The notes under the pieces are model-generated. The model had not been told where the DNA came from, made no database searches, and was given only the letters and a program-made list of their open reading frames with translations. Source: Proteobacteria bacterium SG_bin4 (GTDB lineage Bacteria > Pseudomonadota > Gammaproteobacteria > Burkholderiales > Nitrosomonadaceae). From it: 64,000 nt of DNA. This document shows, piece after piece, positions 17,359-26,635 of this stretch (its first letter is position 1; each line of letters starts with the position of its first letter). A program made the position numbers and the translations under genes. Where the stretch lies: the NCBI GenBank assembly GCA_002083395.1, contig LWDH01000016.1:32777-96776 (forward strand), given 5' to 3'.

Positions 17359-17724
17359 ATGGCAAAAATTTTATTCCGGTTAAACGGTGTTCCTGACGAC
17401 GAAGCACACGATGTGCGCGAGTTGCTGATCGAAAATGCGATTGATTTTTATGAAACATCGGCAGGGAATTGGGGCGTGTCAATTGCAGCGATATGGCTTA
17501 CAGATGACAGCCAATACGAAAAAGCCCGCGCGCTCGTGGATGCTTATCAACAGGATCGCAGCGTACGAATGCGCGAAGCATACGAACATGCGAAACGCAA
17601 TGGGAAAAACCGAAACTTTCTAGGATCGGTTAGAGATAACCCCGTCAGTTTTGCGGTGCATCTGGCGCTCGCTGCTTTGGTTCTTTATTTATCGGCAAAA
17701 TTGGTGCTGGATCTGGCAGCATAG
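17359..17724 (+). CDS. DUF6164-like small membrane protein
   Basis: A 121-residue protein: N-terminal alpha/beta domain ('KILFRLNGVPDDEAHDVREL', 'DFYETSAGNWGVSIAAIWL') and one C-terminal membrane helix (about 97-118). The pattern matches a conserved proteobacterial family of unknown function that I know as DUF6164; the N-terminal part resembles signal-transducing P-II-like folds, without proof. Shine-Dalgarno GACGAGGA. Stands alone between the SDR and the cytochrome gene. Confidence 0.75.
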   Translation: MAKILFRLNGVPDDEAHDVRELLIENAIDFYETSAGNWGVSIAAIWLTDDSQYEKARALVDAYQQDRSVRMREAYEHAKRNGKNRNFLGSVRDNPVSFAVHLALAALVLYLSAKLVLDLAA

Positions 17725-17827
17725 ACAAGTTTTATCGAGCCAACAATTTTTATCGCTTTATGCGGTATGATACCGATCGAAAATCTGTTTTACCTCGTAA
17801 CCTTTAATATTATTTAGGAGAAAAGAC

Positions 17828-18349
17828 ATGAAAAATATATTTAGAACAGTGGCTTCTTTATTGGCTTTTACACCATTGCTGGTTCAGGCAGGTGGCGATC
17901 CTGAACACGTTAAATTTCCTAAAGATTACGATAAAAATTTTACCCTGTATGCCACGATGAACCGTGCAAATCAGACGCAACTGGCGAAGCTGTATGCCAA
18001 TGAAGCCACCATTTCCAGCTATAAGCAAGGAAAACATGGCGGGTCGGGTGCAGTTGTGGTAATGGAAATTTATACGCCGAAAAAAGATGCAGAAGGTAAG
18101 CCGATTCCCGGTAGCGATGGTCTTTTTGAAATCGATTCTTTGGCAGCAGTGGCTGTAATGGAAAACAGAAGTGATTGGGACGCATCTTTTCCAAAAGAAA
18201 ACCGGACAGGCGACTGGGGTTTCGCACTTTACAATCCGGATGGCAGCGTGAAAAGCAACGAACTGAATTGTGTTCAATGTCACACACCATTGCAAGCGCA
18301 GGATTTCCTGTTTACTTACCAGAAATTGGTTGATTTTGTGAAAAAATAA
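17828..18349 (+). CDS. Cytochrome P460 family protein (c-type haem)
   Basis: Periplasmic 173-residue protein: signal peptide (about 1-21, 'LLVQAGG'), then a P460 beta-sheet domain ('KDYDKNFTLYATMNRAN', 'GSGAVVVMEIYTPKK', 'DWGFALYNPDGS'), and one haem c motif CVQCH at residues 148-152. In ammonia oxidisers P460 oxidises hydroxylamine to N2O (via NO) and carries a lysine-haem crosslink; the related cytochromes c'-beta lack that chemistry. K66 and K69 are candidate crosslinking lysines, but sequence alone does not separate the two types. TAGGAGA Shine-Dalgarno; monocistronic. Confidence 0.87.
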   Translation: MKNIFRTVASLLAFTPLLVQAGGDPEHVKFPKDYDKNFTLYATMNRANQTQLAKLYANEATISSYKQGKHGGSGAVVVMEIYTPKKDAEGKPIPGSDGLFEIDSLAAVAVMENRSDWDASFPKENRTGDWGFALYNPDGSVKSNELNCVQCHTPLQAQDFLFTYQKLVDFVKK

Positions 18350-18420
18350 TCAACTGCTGAACAAATTTGGCGGATAGTACTGCTATCCGCCGATCATGCA
18401 ACGGATAGCACCATTTCAGT

Positions 18421-18807
18421 ATGAGCTCTGATTCCGACGGTCGGATGCCGGTGGCTGCTGTAATCAATTTGGATAGATTGAATGCGTTACGGCAACTGGA
18501 CCCGGGTGGTAACACGGCGTTTCTGAAGAGATTAGTCAATATTTTTTTAGTGTCTACCCCCGAGTTTGTCAAGAACATCGAAACAGCTATTCAAGCGGGT
18601 GACCGTGCTGAGCTTGTACGAGCAGCGCATTCATTGCGATCAAGCGCGGCCAATGTGGGCGCTGAAAAACTTTCCGAGATTTGCCGGTTGTTGGAAGAAT
18701 CCGGCGATCATTTGCAAAGCGATAGCATCGTTAATTTGCTGTTGCGATTGCGGTATGAGTTCCGGTCAGTGATGAACGCGTTGCAGCAATTGCAGGGGGA
18801 TTTGTGA
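18421..18807 (+). CDS. Stand-alone HPt (histidine phosphotransfer) protein
   Basis: A 128-residue four-helix HPt protein. The phospho-accepting histidine is H70 in 'VRAAHSLRSSAANVGAEKL', a close match to the HPt consensus. Such proteins relay phosphate between hybrid kinases and response regulators. No kinase or regulator adjoins it; an orphan OmpR-type regulator is about 31 kb away. The ATG at 18421 has a poor Shine-Dalgarno, so the start could be the ATG at 18445 instead. Confidence 0.78.
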   Translation: MSSDSDGRMPVAAVINLDRLNALRQLDPGGNTAFLKRLVNIFLVSTPEFVKNIETAIQAGDRAELVRAAHSLRSSAANVGAEKLSEICRLLEESGDHLQSDSIVNLLLRLRYEFRSVMNALQQLQGDL

Positions 18808-18865
18808 TGTCGACTGAGATTGCTGTGATGCTGAAATTGTAACGAGAAATTAAAGCTTTAATGCT

Positions 18866-20050
18866 ATGCGAGAAGTTGTCATATTGAGTGGTGTGCGAAC
18901 GGCAATCGGTGATTATGGCGGTTCATTGAAAGATATCGCGCCCGCTGACTTGGCGGCTAAGGTGGTTGACGAAGCAGTTCGGCGTGCCCAGGTAGATGCA
19001 GCAGAAGTCGGGCATCTGGTGCTCGGTAATGTCATTCATACCGAAGCGCGTGATATGTATCTGGCTCGCGTCGCTGCTATTCAAGGCAAGCTGCCGCAGC
19101 ATGTATCAGCGCTGAGCGTGAATCGGCTATGCGGTAGCGGATTACAGGCGATTATCTCGGCGGCGCAAACTATCCTGATGAATGATACCGATGTGGCTGT
19201 GGCTGGCGGCGCTGAGTCCATGAGTCGTGGCGGTTATTTGTTGCCGTCGTTGCGCTGGGGCCAGCGCATGAATGATGGCAATGCGGTGGATATGATGGTG
19301 GGCGCACTAACTGATCCTTTTGATCGTGTGCACATGGGCATTACCGCAGAGAATATCGCATCGAAATGGGAGGTCAGCCGACACGAACAGGATGTTTATG
19401 CGGTTGAAAGCCACAAACGTGCGCTACACGCAATCAAAAACGGTTATTTCAAAGAACAAATTCTGCCGGTTGAAATTTCCAATCGTAAGGGAACAATTGT
19501 TTTTGATACGGATGAACATCCTCGAGAGAATGCGGATATTAAGGAACTTGCTCAATTGAAACCTGTTTTCCAACGGGATGGAACGGTTACCGCGGGTAAT
19601 GCTTCAGGTATTAATGATTGTGCTGCTGCTTTGGTATTAATGGAACGGAGCGCGGCATCGAAGCGAAAATTAAAACCGATGGCGCGTCTTGTTTCCTATG
19701 GCCATGCCGGTGTGGATCCGAAGTTCATGGGCATGGGGCCGGTGCCCGCTGTGAAAAATTCGCTTCAGCGAGCAAGTCTTAAAATTACTGATATGGATGT
19801 TATTGAATCCAACGAAGCATTTGCGGTGCAAGCATGTGCTGTGGCAAAAGAATTACATTTTGATCCTGGTAAAACCAATCCAAACGGCGGTGCTGTAGCA
19901 TTAGGTCATCCAATAGGCGCGACGGGTTCAATTCTTGCTATCAAAGCCATTTATGAGTTGAACCGGATTGGCGGGCGATATGCATTGGTTACGATGTGTA
20001 TCGGCGGCGGCCAAGGGATTGCGGCTATTTTTGAAAGGCTCGAAGCCTAA
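18866..20050 (+). CDS. Thiolase (acetyl-CoA C-acetyltransferase)
   Basis: Homotetrameric biosynthetic-type thiolase, 394 residues. The catalytic triad is visible: nucleophile C89 in 'NRLCGSGLQA', H348 in 'GHPIGATGS' and C378 in 'CIGGGQG', with 'SNEAFAVQ' between. It condenses two acetyl-CoA to acetoacetyl-CoA (or the reverse). No PHB synthase or reductase adjoins it, so the pathway cannot be read from context. ATG at 18866; upstream of the atp operon but separated from it by a clear promoter. Confidence 0.95.
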   Translation: MREVVILSGVRTAIGDYGGSLKDIAPADLAAKVVDEAVRRAQVDAAEVGHLVLGNVIHTEARDMYLARVAAIQGKLPQHVSALSVNRLCGSGLQAIISAAQTILMNDTDVAVAGGAESMSRGGYLLPSLRWGQRMNDGNAVDMMVGALTDPFDRVHMGITAENIASKWEVSRHEQDVYAVESHKRALHAIKNGYFKEQILPVEISNRKGTIVFDTDEHPRENADIKELAQLKPVFQRDGTVTAGNASGINDCAAALVLMERSAASKRKLKPMARLVSYGHAGVDPKFMGMGPVPAVKNSLQRASLKITDMDVIESNEAFAVQACAVAKELHFDPGKTNPNGGAVALGHPIGATGSILAIKAIYELNRIGGRYALVTMCIGGGQGIAAIFERLEA

Positions 20051-20090
20051 TTTTTGATTCGGTAGGAAAGGGTTTTAAAGGAATTCTACG

Positions 20091-20119
20091 TTGACTGTGT
20101 AGCGTTATTAGACTATAGT
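20091..20119 (+). promoter_or_regulatory. Sigma-70 promoter of the atp operon
   Basis: TTGACT (20091-20096) and TATAGT (20114-20119) separated by exactly 17 nt, 59 nt upstream of atpI. Both hexamers are one base from consensus. It sits in the only sizeable gap upstream of the nine atp genes. Confidence 0.78.
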
Positions 20120-20177
20120 TGCGGTTTTTTTAAGTGTAGTGTAGTTATGCTGTCTATTCCAAAGGCAGGTGGAAAAC

Positions 20178-20558
20178 ATGTCTTGGATAAAGAGTAGGCC
20201 GCTCAAAATTGTTCTTCGCATACAATTCCTGGTTACGCTAATAGCAGTGTGCGGATTTTGGTTGTTAGTAGATAGGCACGGCGGGGTTTCGGCATTGCTC
20301 GGAGGGATGATAAGTGTGGCTACTACAGCGGTTTATGCAATTATTGTTTCTCAACACAGTGGTTATACGGCAGGTGCAGCACTTAGAACTGCGCTGAGAG
20401 CTGAAGCCGTCAAAATAGTATTGACGGTCGGCTTGTTGTGGATTGTGTTTAAATATTACGAAAGTGTTAATGCGTTTGTATTTATTGGAACATTTATACT
20501 AACGGTTCTAATTTATAGTCTAGCGCTTTTAATAGCTGACGAAGCAAAGTCAAAATAA
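20178..20558 (+). CDS. atpI: ATP synthase protein I (AtpI)
   Basis: Small membrane protein (126 residues) with four predicted helices, first gene of the atp operon. AtpI assists assembly of the c-ring. Typical layout: 'VLRIQFLVTLIAVCGFWLL', 'GGVSALLGGMISVATTAVYA', then a charged loop and two more helices. The ATG at 20178 follows an AGGCAGGTGG purine-rich site; the in-frame GTG three codons earlier is part of that site and less likely. Weak sequence conservation is usual in this family, so context carries much of the call. Confidence 0.87.
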   Translation: MSWIKSRPLKIVLRIQFLVTLIAVCGFWLLVDRHGGVSALLGGMISVATTAVYAIIVSQHSGYTAGAALRTALRAEAVKIVLTVGLLWIVFKYYESVNAFVFIGTFILTVLIYSLALLIADEAKSK

Positions 20559-20589
20559 GATAAATTCATCATAGCGAAGTAGGCAGTAC

Positions 20590-21399
20590 ATGGCATCCGA
20601 AACAGAACTTACTCCAACATCATATATTGATCATCACCTAACCTATTTAACAACCCAAGTAAGTGAAGGCTCGTTCTGGGTGCTTCATGTCGATACCTTG
20701 GTAACTTCGGTTATTCTGGGCATTATAAGCTTGGGTTTCATCTGGCTGGTTGTTCGTAAAGCGACCGCAGGAATTCCTTCTAAAACTCAAGCATTTGTAG
20801 AATTGGCTGTTGAGTTTATTGATAATGAAGTGAAGAATACTTTTCATGGTAATAGGCATGCGCTGGTAGCGCCTATGGCGTTAACGATATTCATCTGGGT
20901 ACTGATGATGAATGCCATGGATATTTTGCCGATTGATATCATGGCATGGATTACTGAAAATGTTTTTGGCTTGCATAATTGGAAGATCGTGCCTACGACT
21001 GATGTCAATACGACTTTTGCTCTGGCGCTTTCCGTTTGGATCTTAATGCTGTTCTTTAATGTAAAAGTTAAGGGATTTGGTGGCTGGATGCATGAGCTTT
21101 TCTGCACGCCATTCGGAAAGAATCCATTGTTATGGATATTAAACTTGCTGTTCAACTTTATTGAATATGTATCCAAGCCGCTTTCGCACTCGTTGCGATT
21201 ATTTGGAAATATCTACGCGGGCGAGATTATATTTTTATTATTGGGAATGTGGGCTGCAACCGGAATCTCGGGAACTATTTTTGGAGCGATTCTCGGTGCG
21301 GGATGGGCGATATTTCACATTTTGATTGTGACCTTGCAAGCTTTTATTTTTATGATGCTGACAGTAGTTTATATTTCAATGGCACACGAATCCCATTAA
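20590..21399 (+). CDS. atpB: ATP synthase F0 subunit a
   Basis: Membrane stator subunit (269 residues) holding the proton half-channels. The essential arginine lies in 'PLSHSLRLFGNIYAGEI', the conserved helix facing the c-ring; the last helix 'LIVTLQAFIFMMLTVVYISM' carries the conserved glutamine. Multiple membrane helices. 31 nt after atpI, second gene of the operon. Confidence 0.97.
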   Translation: MASETELTPTSYIDHHLTYLTTQVSEGSFWVLHVDTLVTSVILGIISLGFIWLVVRKATAGIPSKTQAFVELAVEFIDNEVKNTFHGNRHALVAPMALTIFIWVLMMNAMDILPIDIMAWITENVFGLHNWKIVPTTDVNTTFALALSVWILMLFFNVKVKGFGGWMHELFCTPFGKNPLLWILNLLFNFIEYVSKPLSHSLRLFGNIYAGEIIFLLLGMWAATGISGTIFGAILGAGWAIFHILIVTLQAFIFMMLTVVYISMAHESH

Positions 21400-21451
21400 A
21401 ATCCAAAGTTTTATTTGTTGTATTTTATTAATCTTTTAGAAGGAAATTAAA

Positions 21452-21724
21452 ATGGAGAATTTGCAGTTTTTAGCAATGATTCAAGCATATACTGGAATTG
21501 GTATTGGTTTGATGATCGGACTCGGTGCGGCGGGAGCCTGTATCGGTGTGGGTGTAATGTGCAGTCGTTTTCTTGAAGGTGCAGCACGTCAGCCAGAAAT
21601 GATTCCGACATTGCAAGGCAAGGTATTTTTGTTGCTGGGGTTAACTGACGCGTCTTTCATTATTGCTGTCGGTTTAGCGATGCTGTTTGCATTTGGTAAT
21701 CCATTGTTAGCAGTGATTCAGTAA
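21452..21724 (+). CDS. atpE: ATP synthase F0 subunit c
   Basis: Proteolipid of 90 residues, two helices joined by a polar loop containing 'RQPEM' (the RQP motif contacting F1). The proton-carrying acidic residue is D66 in 'GLTDASFIIAVGL', indicating a proton-type ring. The first helix is Gly-rich ('GIGIGLMIGLGAAGACIG'). TAGAAGGAAA Shine-Dalgarno gives strong initiation, fitting the high copy number of this subunit. Confidence 0.97.
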   Translation: MENLQFLAMIQAYTGIGIGLMIGLGAAGACIGVGVMCSRFLEGAARQPEMIPTLQGKVFLLLGLTDASFIIAVGLAMLFAFGNPLLAVIQ

Positions 21725-21760
21725 AGAGTTGTCATTTCAATCTGAATTTATAGGCTTGTC

Positions 21761-22234
21761 ATGAATATTAATTTTACTTTAATTTCTCAGGCGATAGCCT
21801 TCTCGGTTTTTATTTGGTTCACTGTTAAATTTGTATGGCCGCCGCTGTTGCGGGCGATTGAAGAAAGGCAAAAAACAATTGCTGATGGGCTGGCAGCAGG
21901 TGAACGTGGTCGTCATGAATTAGAATTGGCGAGCCAACGATCGGCCGATGTTTTGAAAGATGCGAAACAAAGGGCATCGGAAATAATAGTGCAAGCTGAG
22001 AAGCGTGCTTCAGAAATTATTGAGGAAGCAAAAAAAGTTGCAAAAGAGGAAGGCGATCGTATTGTTGCTGGAGCAAAAGCTGAAATCGAACACGAAATGT
22101 TCAGTGCAAAAGAGGTTTTAAGGCAACAAGTTGCGGATATCGCGCTTGCTGGCGCAGCAAAAATTTTGCGTCGCGAGATAAATGCAAGCGCTCATGCTGA
22201 ATTACTTGATACGATACGGGATGATCTAAAATAA
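21761..22234 (+). CDS. atpF: ATP synthase F0 subunit b
   Basis: Peripheral stalk subunit (157 residues). One N-terminal membrane helix ('LISQAIAFSVFIWFTVKFVWPP') is followed by a long Ala/Glu/Lys-rich helix forming the right-handed coiled-coil dimer that reaches to delta on top of F1. Length is usual. Its stop overlaps the atpH start by one base (TAATG). Confidence 0.96.
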   Translation: MNINFTLISQAIAFSVFIWFTVKFVWPPLLRAIEERQKTIADGLAAGERGRHELELASQRSADVLKDAKQRASEIIVQAEKRASEIIEEAKKVAKEEGDRIVAGAKAEIEHEMFSAKEVLRQQVADIALAGAAKILRREINASAHAELLDTIRDDLK

Positions 22235-22770
22235 TGGCTGAAGCAATTACAGTTGCCAGACCTTATGCAGAGGCTGTATTTAGGCTAGCCTTAGAAAATA
22301 AGGGATTGTCGCAGTGGTCTAAAATTTTGCAAATTGCTGCTGAAATCGCTGAGGATGCACAAATTAAGATGCTGATTGGTAATCCGTTAGTGCCAGCAAC
22401 GCAATTAAGTGAGCTAATCCTTGAAATTGGCGGAAAAAAGTTTACGCCGGAAGCCCGTAATTTTATCAAGCTGATGGTTGAGAACAAGCGAGTATTTGTG
22501 TTGCCTCAAGTTAGGGATTTATTCGAGCAACTTAAAGCGCAAAACGAAGGTGTCCTTGAAGCGAAGATCATTACGGCTTTTAAACTGGAAAGCGATCAAT
22601 TAGATAATTTGGTAGCTGATTTAGAAAAAAAATTCAATCGCAAGGTTGAGGCTCAAGTAAGTGTGGATCCCGAGATAATCGGCGGAGTGAAGGTTGAAAT
22701 CGGTGATGAAATCTTCGATGCTTCAGTGCGCGGGAGACTTGAAGCGATGACCATTGCCCTTAAAAGCTAG
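22234..22770 (+). CDS. atpH: ATP synthase F1 subunit delta
   Basis: OSCP/delta family, 178 residues: N-terminal helical bundle binding alpha ('ARPYAEAVFRLALENK'), and a C-terminal domain with the family signature around 'VDPEIIGGVKVEIGDEIFDASVRGRLEAM'. It fastens the b2 stalk to the F1 head. Overlaps atpF by one nucleotide; atpA starts 13 nt on. Confidence 0.96.
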   Translation: MAEAITVARPYAEAVFRLALENKGLSQWSKILQIAAEIAEDAQIKMLIGNPLVPATQLSELILEIGGKKFTPEARNFIKLMVENKRVFVLPQVRDLFEQLKAQNEGVLEAKIITAFKLESDQLDNLVADLEKKFNRKVEAQVSVDPEIIGGVKVEIGDEIFDASVRGRLEAMTIALKS

Positions 22771-22782
22771 GAGTTAAATAAT

Positions 22783-24324
22783 ATGCAGTTAAATCCATCC
22801 GAAATCAGTGAATTGATTAAGAAAAGGATAGAAGGACTAACAGATACAGCGGAAGTCCGGACGCAGGGTACGATAGTTTCTGTAACCGATGGTATTGTTC
22901 GCATTCATGGTTTGTCGGATGTGATGCAAGGTGAAATGTTGGAGTTTCCTAACAATACTTACGGATTGGCATTGAATCTGGAAAGAGACTCTGTGGGCGC
23001 GGTTATTTTAGGTGCTTACGAACATATCCGTGAAGGTGATACGGTCAAATGCACGGGGCGAATTTTAGAAGTTCCTGTGGGTGAAGGTTTGCTGGGAAGA
23101 GTTGTGAATGCTTTGGGTCAGCCAATTGATGGCAAAGGTCCAATTACAGCAGCAAGATCAGAACCAATTGAAAAAATTGCTCCGGGCGTAATCTGGAGGC
23201 AATCTGTAGATCAGCCAGTACAAACTGGATTGAAATCAGTGGATTCAATGGTGCCGGTTGGGCGTGGTCAGCGTGAGTTGATCATTGGCGATCGTCAGAC
23301 GGGTAAAACCGCAGTGGCAATTGACGCGATCCTGAATCAGAAAGGGCAAAATATGCTCTGCATATATGTTGCTGTAGGACAGAAAGCATCATCAATTGCC
23401 AATGTGGTTCGTAAATTGGAAGAGCGCGGAGCAATGGCATATACAATCGTTGTGGCTGCGACTGCATCGGAATCAGCGGCAATGCAATTTATTGCTCCTT
23501 ATTCAGGTTGTACTATGGGCGAATATTTCCGCGATAGAGGGCAGGATGCACTCATTATTTATGACGATTTGACTAAACAAGCATGGGCATATCGTCAAAT
23601 TTCGTTGTTGCTAAGGCGTCCACCGGGACGGGAGGCTTATCCTGGAGACGTATTTTATCTCCATTCGCGTTTGCTTGAACGGGCAGCAAGGGTTAGCGCA
23701 GCCTATGTTGAAAAGGAAACGAATGGTCAAGTGAAGGGAAAAACCGGTTCATTGACTGCTTTACCGATTATTGAAACGCAAGCGGGTGACGTAACAGCTT
23801 TCGTTCCTACGAATGTTATTTCTATCACCGACGGACAGATCTTTCTTGAGACTGATTTGTTTAATGCTGGTATACGGCCTGCAATCAATGCGGGTGTTTC
23901 GGTTTCACGCGTAGGTGGTGCAGCGCAAACAAAAGTAATTAAAAAACTGGGTGGCGGTATACGGTTGGCGCTAGCACAATATCGGGAACTTGCGGCTTTT
24001 GCTCAATTCGCTTCGGATCTGGATGAAGCGACTCGCAAGCAACTTGAGCGTGGAAAGATGGCTACCGAACTGATGAAACAACCTCAGTATGCGACACTCA
24101 GCGTATCCGAAATGGCACTAACATTGTATGCGATCAATAATGGCTATTATGATGATGTTGAAGTAAATCGGGCCTTGGCTTTTGAAGCTGCTTTGAAGAG
24201 TTATATTCGAGCTCAGCATGGTGCAATTTTAGATAAAATCGAGCAAAGCAAAGAGCTGGATGCTGAAACCGATAAGGCTTTAGCATCAGCAATTCAAGAA
24301 TTTAAGCAAAGTGGAACATATTAG
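22783..24324 (+). CDS. atpA: ATP synthase F1 subunit alpha
   Basis: Non-catalytic nucleotide-binding subunit of F1 (513 residues). Walker A 'GDRQTGKT' at residues 169-176, the 'IYDDLTKQAWAYRQISLLLRR'-region with the conserved arginine finger shortly after, and an N-terminal beta-barrel ('TQGTIVSVTDGIVRIHGL'). Size is normal. The next gene, atpG, starts 3 nt past the stop. Confidence 0.98.
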   Translation: MQLNPSEISELIKKRIEGLTDTAEVRTQGTIVSVTDGIVRIHGLSDVMQGEMLEFPNNTYGLALNLERDSVGAVILGAYEHIREGDTVKCTGRILEVPVGEGLLGRVVNALGQPIDGKGPITAARSEPIEKIAPGVIWRQSVDQPVQTGLKSVDSMVPVGRGQRELIIGDRQTGKTAVAIDAILNQKGQNMLCIYVAVGQKASSIANVVRKLEERGAMAYTIVVAATASESAAMQFIAPYSGCTMGEYFRDRGQDALIIYDDLTKQAWAYRQISLLLRRPPGREAYPGDVFYLHSRLLERAARVSAAYVEKETNGQVKGKTGSLTALPIIETQAGDVTAFVPTNVISITDGQIFLETDLFNAGIRPAINAGVSVSRVGGAAQTKVIKKLGGGIRLALAQYRELAAFAQFASDLDEATRKQLERGKMATELMKQPQYATLSVSEMALTLYAINNGYYDDVEVNRALAFEAALKSYIRAQHGAILDKIEQSKELDAETDKALASAIQEFKQSGTY

Positions 24325-24326
24325 CA

Positions 24327-25211
24327 ATGGCTGGTAGCAGAGAAATACGAAATAAAATAAAGAGCGTTAAAAATACGCAAAAAATAACGCGCGCTATGGA
24401 AATGGTAGCTGCGTCCAAAATGCGTAAAGCTCAAGATCGTATGAAAAAAGCAAGACCGTATGGTGAAAAGATTCGCAATGTCGCCGCACATATGAGCGGA
24501 GCGAATACGGAATATCGTCACCCATTTCTGATAGAACGCGACACGGTTAAACGTGTGGGGATCATTATCGTTACATCTGACAAAGGTTTGTGCGGTGGTT
24601 TGAACACTAATGTACTGCGCAAAGCGCTTAATCAGATGAGGCGTTGGGAGACTGAAGGCGAACAAATCGAAGTGTGTTGCATTGGCAATAAAGGCTTAGG
24701 ATTTATGAGTCGAATTGGTGCAAATGTAATTTCACAAGTTGTAGCGCTAGGAGATACCCCCGATATTGCGAAGCTGATTGGAGCAGTTAAGGTCGTACTG
24801 GATGGATATACGCAAGATCGTTTTGACCGCGTGTTTATTTTTTATAACCGTTTTATCAATACGATGAAGCAAGAGCCAGTTATGGAGCAGCTGCTTCCAC
24901 TGACCGATGAAAGAATGCAGGGTGCGGAATCGGCCAATGATAAACCTAAATCTTCATGGGATTATATTTACGAGCCTGAAGCAAAACCGGTAATCGATGA
25001 TATAATGGTTCGTTATGTCGAAGCTTTGATTTATCAGGCAGTGGCAGAAAATATGGCATCAGAGCAGTCAGCCCGAATGGTAGCAATGAAAGCGGCATCG
25101 GATAATGCCGGTAATGTTATTGATGAACTGACTTTAATTTATAACAAGTCGCGACAAGCAGCAATCACGAAAGAATTATCCGAAATTGTCGGCGGTGCTG
25201 CAGCCGTTTAA
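24327..25211 (+). CDS. atpG: ATP synthase F1 subunit gamma
   Basis: Central rotor shaft, 294 residues. The N-terminal coiled-coil strand 'REIRNKIKSVKNTQKITRAM' and the C-terminal strand ending 'ASDNAGNVIDELTLIYNKSR' are the two conserved helices of the shaft; 'VTSDKGLCGGLNTN' is the Rossmann-like body motif. Translation is probably coupled to atpA across a 2-nt gap. Confidence 0.97.
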   Translation: MAGSREIRNKIKSVKNTQKITRAMEMVAASKMRKAQDRMKKARPYGEKIRNVAAHMSGANTEYRHPFLIERDTVKRVGIIIVTSDKGLCGGLNTNVLRKALNQMRRWETEGEQIEVCCIGNKGLGFMSRIGANVISQVVALGDTPDIAKLIGAVKVVLDGYTQDRFDRVFIFYNRFINTMKQEPVMEQLLPLTDERMQGAESANDKPKSSWDYIYEPEAKPVIDDIMVRYVEALIYQAVAENMASEQSARMVAMKAASDNAGNVIDELTLIYNKSRQAAITKELSEIVGGAAAV

Positions 25212-25240
25212 AAATTTTTGTATTAGTTTAGGGAACAACA

Positions 25241-26620
25241 ATGAGCCAAGGAAAAATTGTACAGTGCATTGGTGCAGTAATTGATGTGGAGTTTCCGCGA
25301 GAATCTCTTCCGAAAGTATATGATGCATTGATTATGGAAGGATCAGAACTAACGCTTGAAGTACAACAGCAATTAGGCGATGGAGTGGTGAGAACAATTG
25401 CACTCGGTTCTTCCGATGGTTTAAGACGGGGAATGATAGTTAAGAATAGTGGAAAGCAAATTTCTGTACCAGTAGGGGCCAAAACATTAGGGCGCATCAT
25501 GGATGTGTTGGGACGACCCATTGACGAAATGGGTGATATTGGCGCAGATCAGCAGATGTCAATACACCGGGAAGCGCCCGCATTTGATGAACTCTCCGCT
25601 TCAACCGAATTATTGGAAACTGGTATTAAAGTGATTGACTTGATCTGTCCATTTGCTAAAGGTGGTAAAGTCGGCCTGTTTGGTGGTGCCGGTGTAGGCA
25701 AAACCGTCAATATGATGGAATTAATCCGAAATATTGCAATTGAGCACAGCGGCTATTCGGTATTCGCAGGAGTGGGGGAGCGGACTCGCGAAGGCAATGA
25801 CTTCTATCATGAAATGAAAGAGTCAAAGGTTTTGGATAAAGTTGCATTGGTTTACGGGCAAATGAATGAGCCGCCCGGCAATCGCTTGCGCGTTGCTTTA
25901 ACTGGTTTGACAATGGCTGAAGCATTTCGTGACGAAGGAAGAGATGTTCTGTTTTTCGTAGATAATATCTATCGCTATACCCTGGCAGGAACTGAAGTAT
26001 CCGCACTGCTGGGACGTATGCCTTCCGCTGTAGGTTATCAACCGACATTGGCCGAAGAGATGGGGCGTTTACAAGAACGGATTACTTCAACTAAAACTGG
26101 GTCAATCACCTCGATTCAAGCGGTATATGTACCGGCGGATGATTTGACAGATCCGTCACCCGCAACAACATTTGGTCACTTGGATGCAACAGTTGTGTTA
26201 TCCCGGGATATCGCTTCATTAGGTATTTATCCGGCGGTTGATCCACTTGACTCGACTTCACGGCAATTGGATCCGCAAGTGGTGGGAGAAGAGCATTACA
26301 ATACCGCACGGTCCGTACAGCAAACTTTGCAACGCTATAAAGAATTACGCGATATTATTGCGATTCTGGGTATGGATGAATTGTCTGCCGAAGATAAACT
26401 AACTGTTAGCAGAGCGCGGAAAATTCAACGCTTCTTATCTCAACCATTTAACGTGGCAGAAGTATTTACCGGATCTCCAGGGAAATATGTATCATTGAAA
26501 GACACGATTAAGGGCTTTAAAGGGATTGTAGATGGCGAATATGATGACTTGCCTGAACAAGCTTTTTATATGGTTGGCAGTATCGAAGAAGCGGTCGAGA
26601 AAGCTAAAACACTTCAATAA
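25241..26620 (+). CDS. atpD: ATP synthase F1 subunit beta
   Basis: Catalytic subunit (459 residues). Walker A 'GGAGVGKT' at 148-155, catalytic glutamate in 'GVGERTREGNDFY', Walker B 'VLFFVDNIYRY', and a DELSEED-type loop 'MDELSAEDKL' that contacts gamma. The Walker-B region has Tyr where Phe is commonest ('NIYRYTLAG'), a mild change. 29 nt after atpG. Confidence 0.98.
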   Translation: MSQGKIVQCIGAVIDVEFPRESLPKVYDALIMEGSELTLEVQQQLGDGVVRTIALGSSDGLRRGMIVKNSGKQISVPVGAKTLGRIMDVLGRPIDEMGDIGADQQMSIHREAPAFDELSASTELLETGIKVIDLICPFAKGGKVGLFGGAGVGKTVNMMELIRNIAIEHSGYSVFAGVGERTREGNDFYHEMKESKVLDKVALVYGQMNEPPGNRLRVALTGLTMAEAFRDEGRDVLFFVDNIYRYTLAGTEVSALLGRMPSAVGYQPTLAEEMGRLQERITSTKTGSITSIQAVYVPADDLTDPSPATTFGHLDATVVLSRDIASLGIYPAVDPLDSTSRQLDPQVVGEEHYNTARSVQQTLQRYKELRDIIAILGMDELSAEDKLTVSRARKIQRFLSQPFNVAEVFTGSPGKYVSLKDTIKGFKGIVDGEYDDLPEQAFYMVGSIEEAVEKAKTLQ

Positions 26621-26635
26621 TTTTCGAGTGACGTA

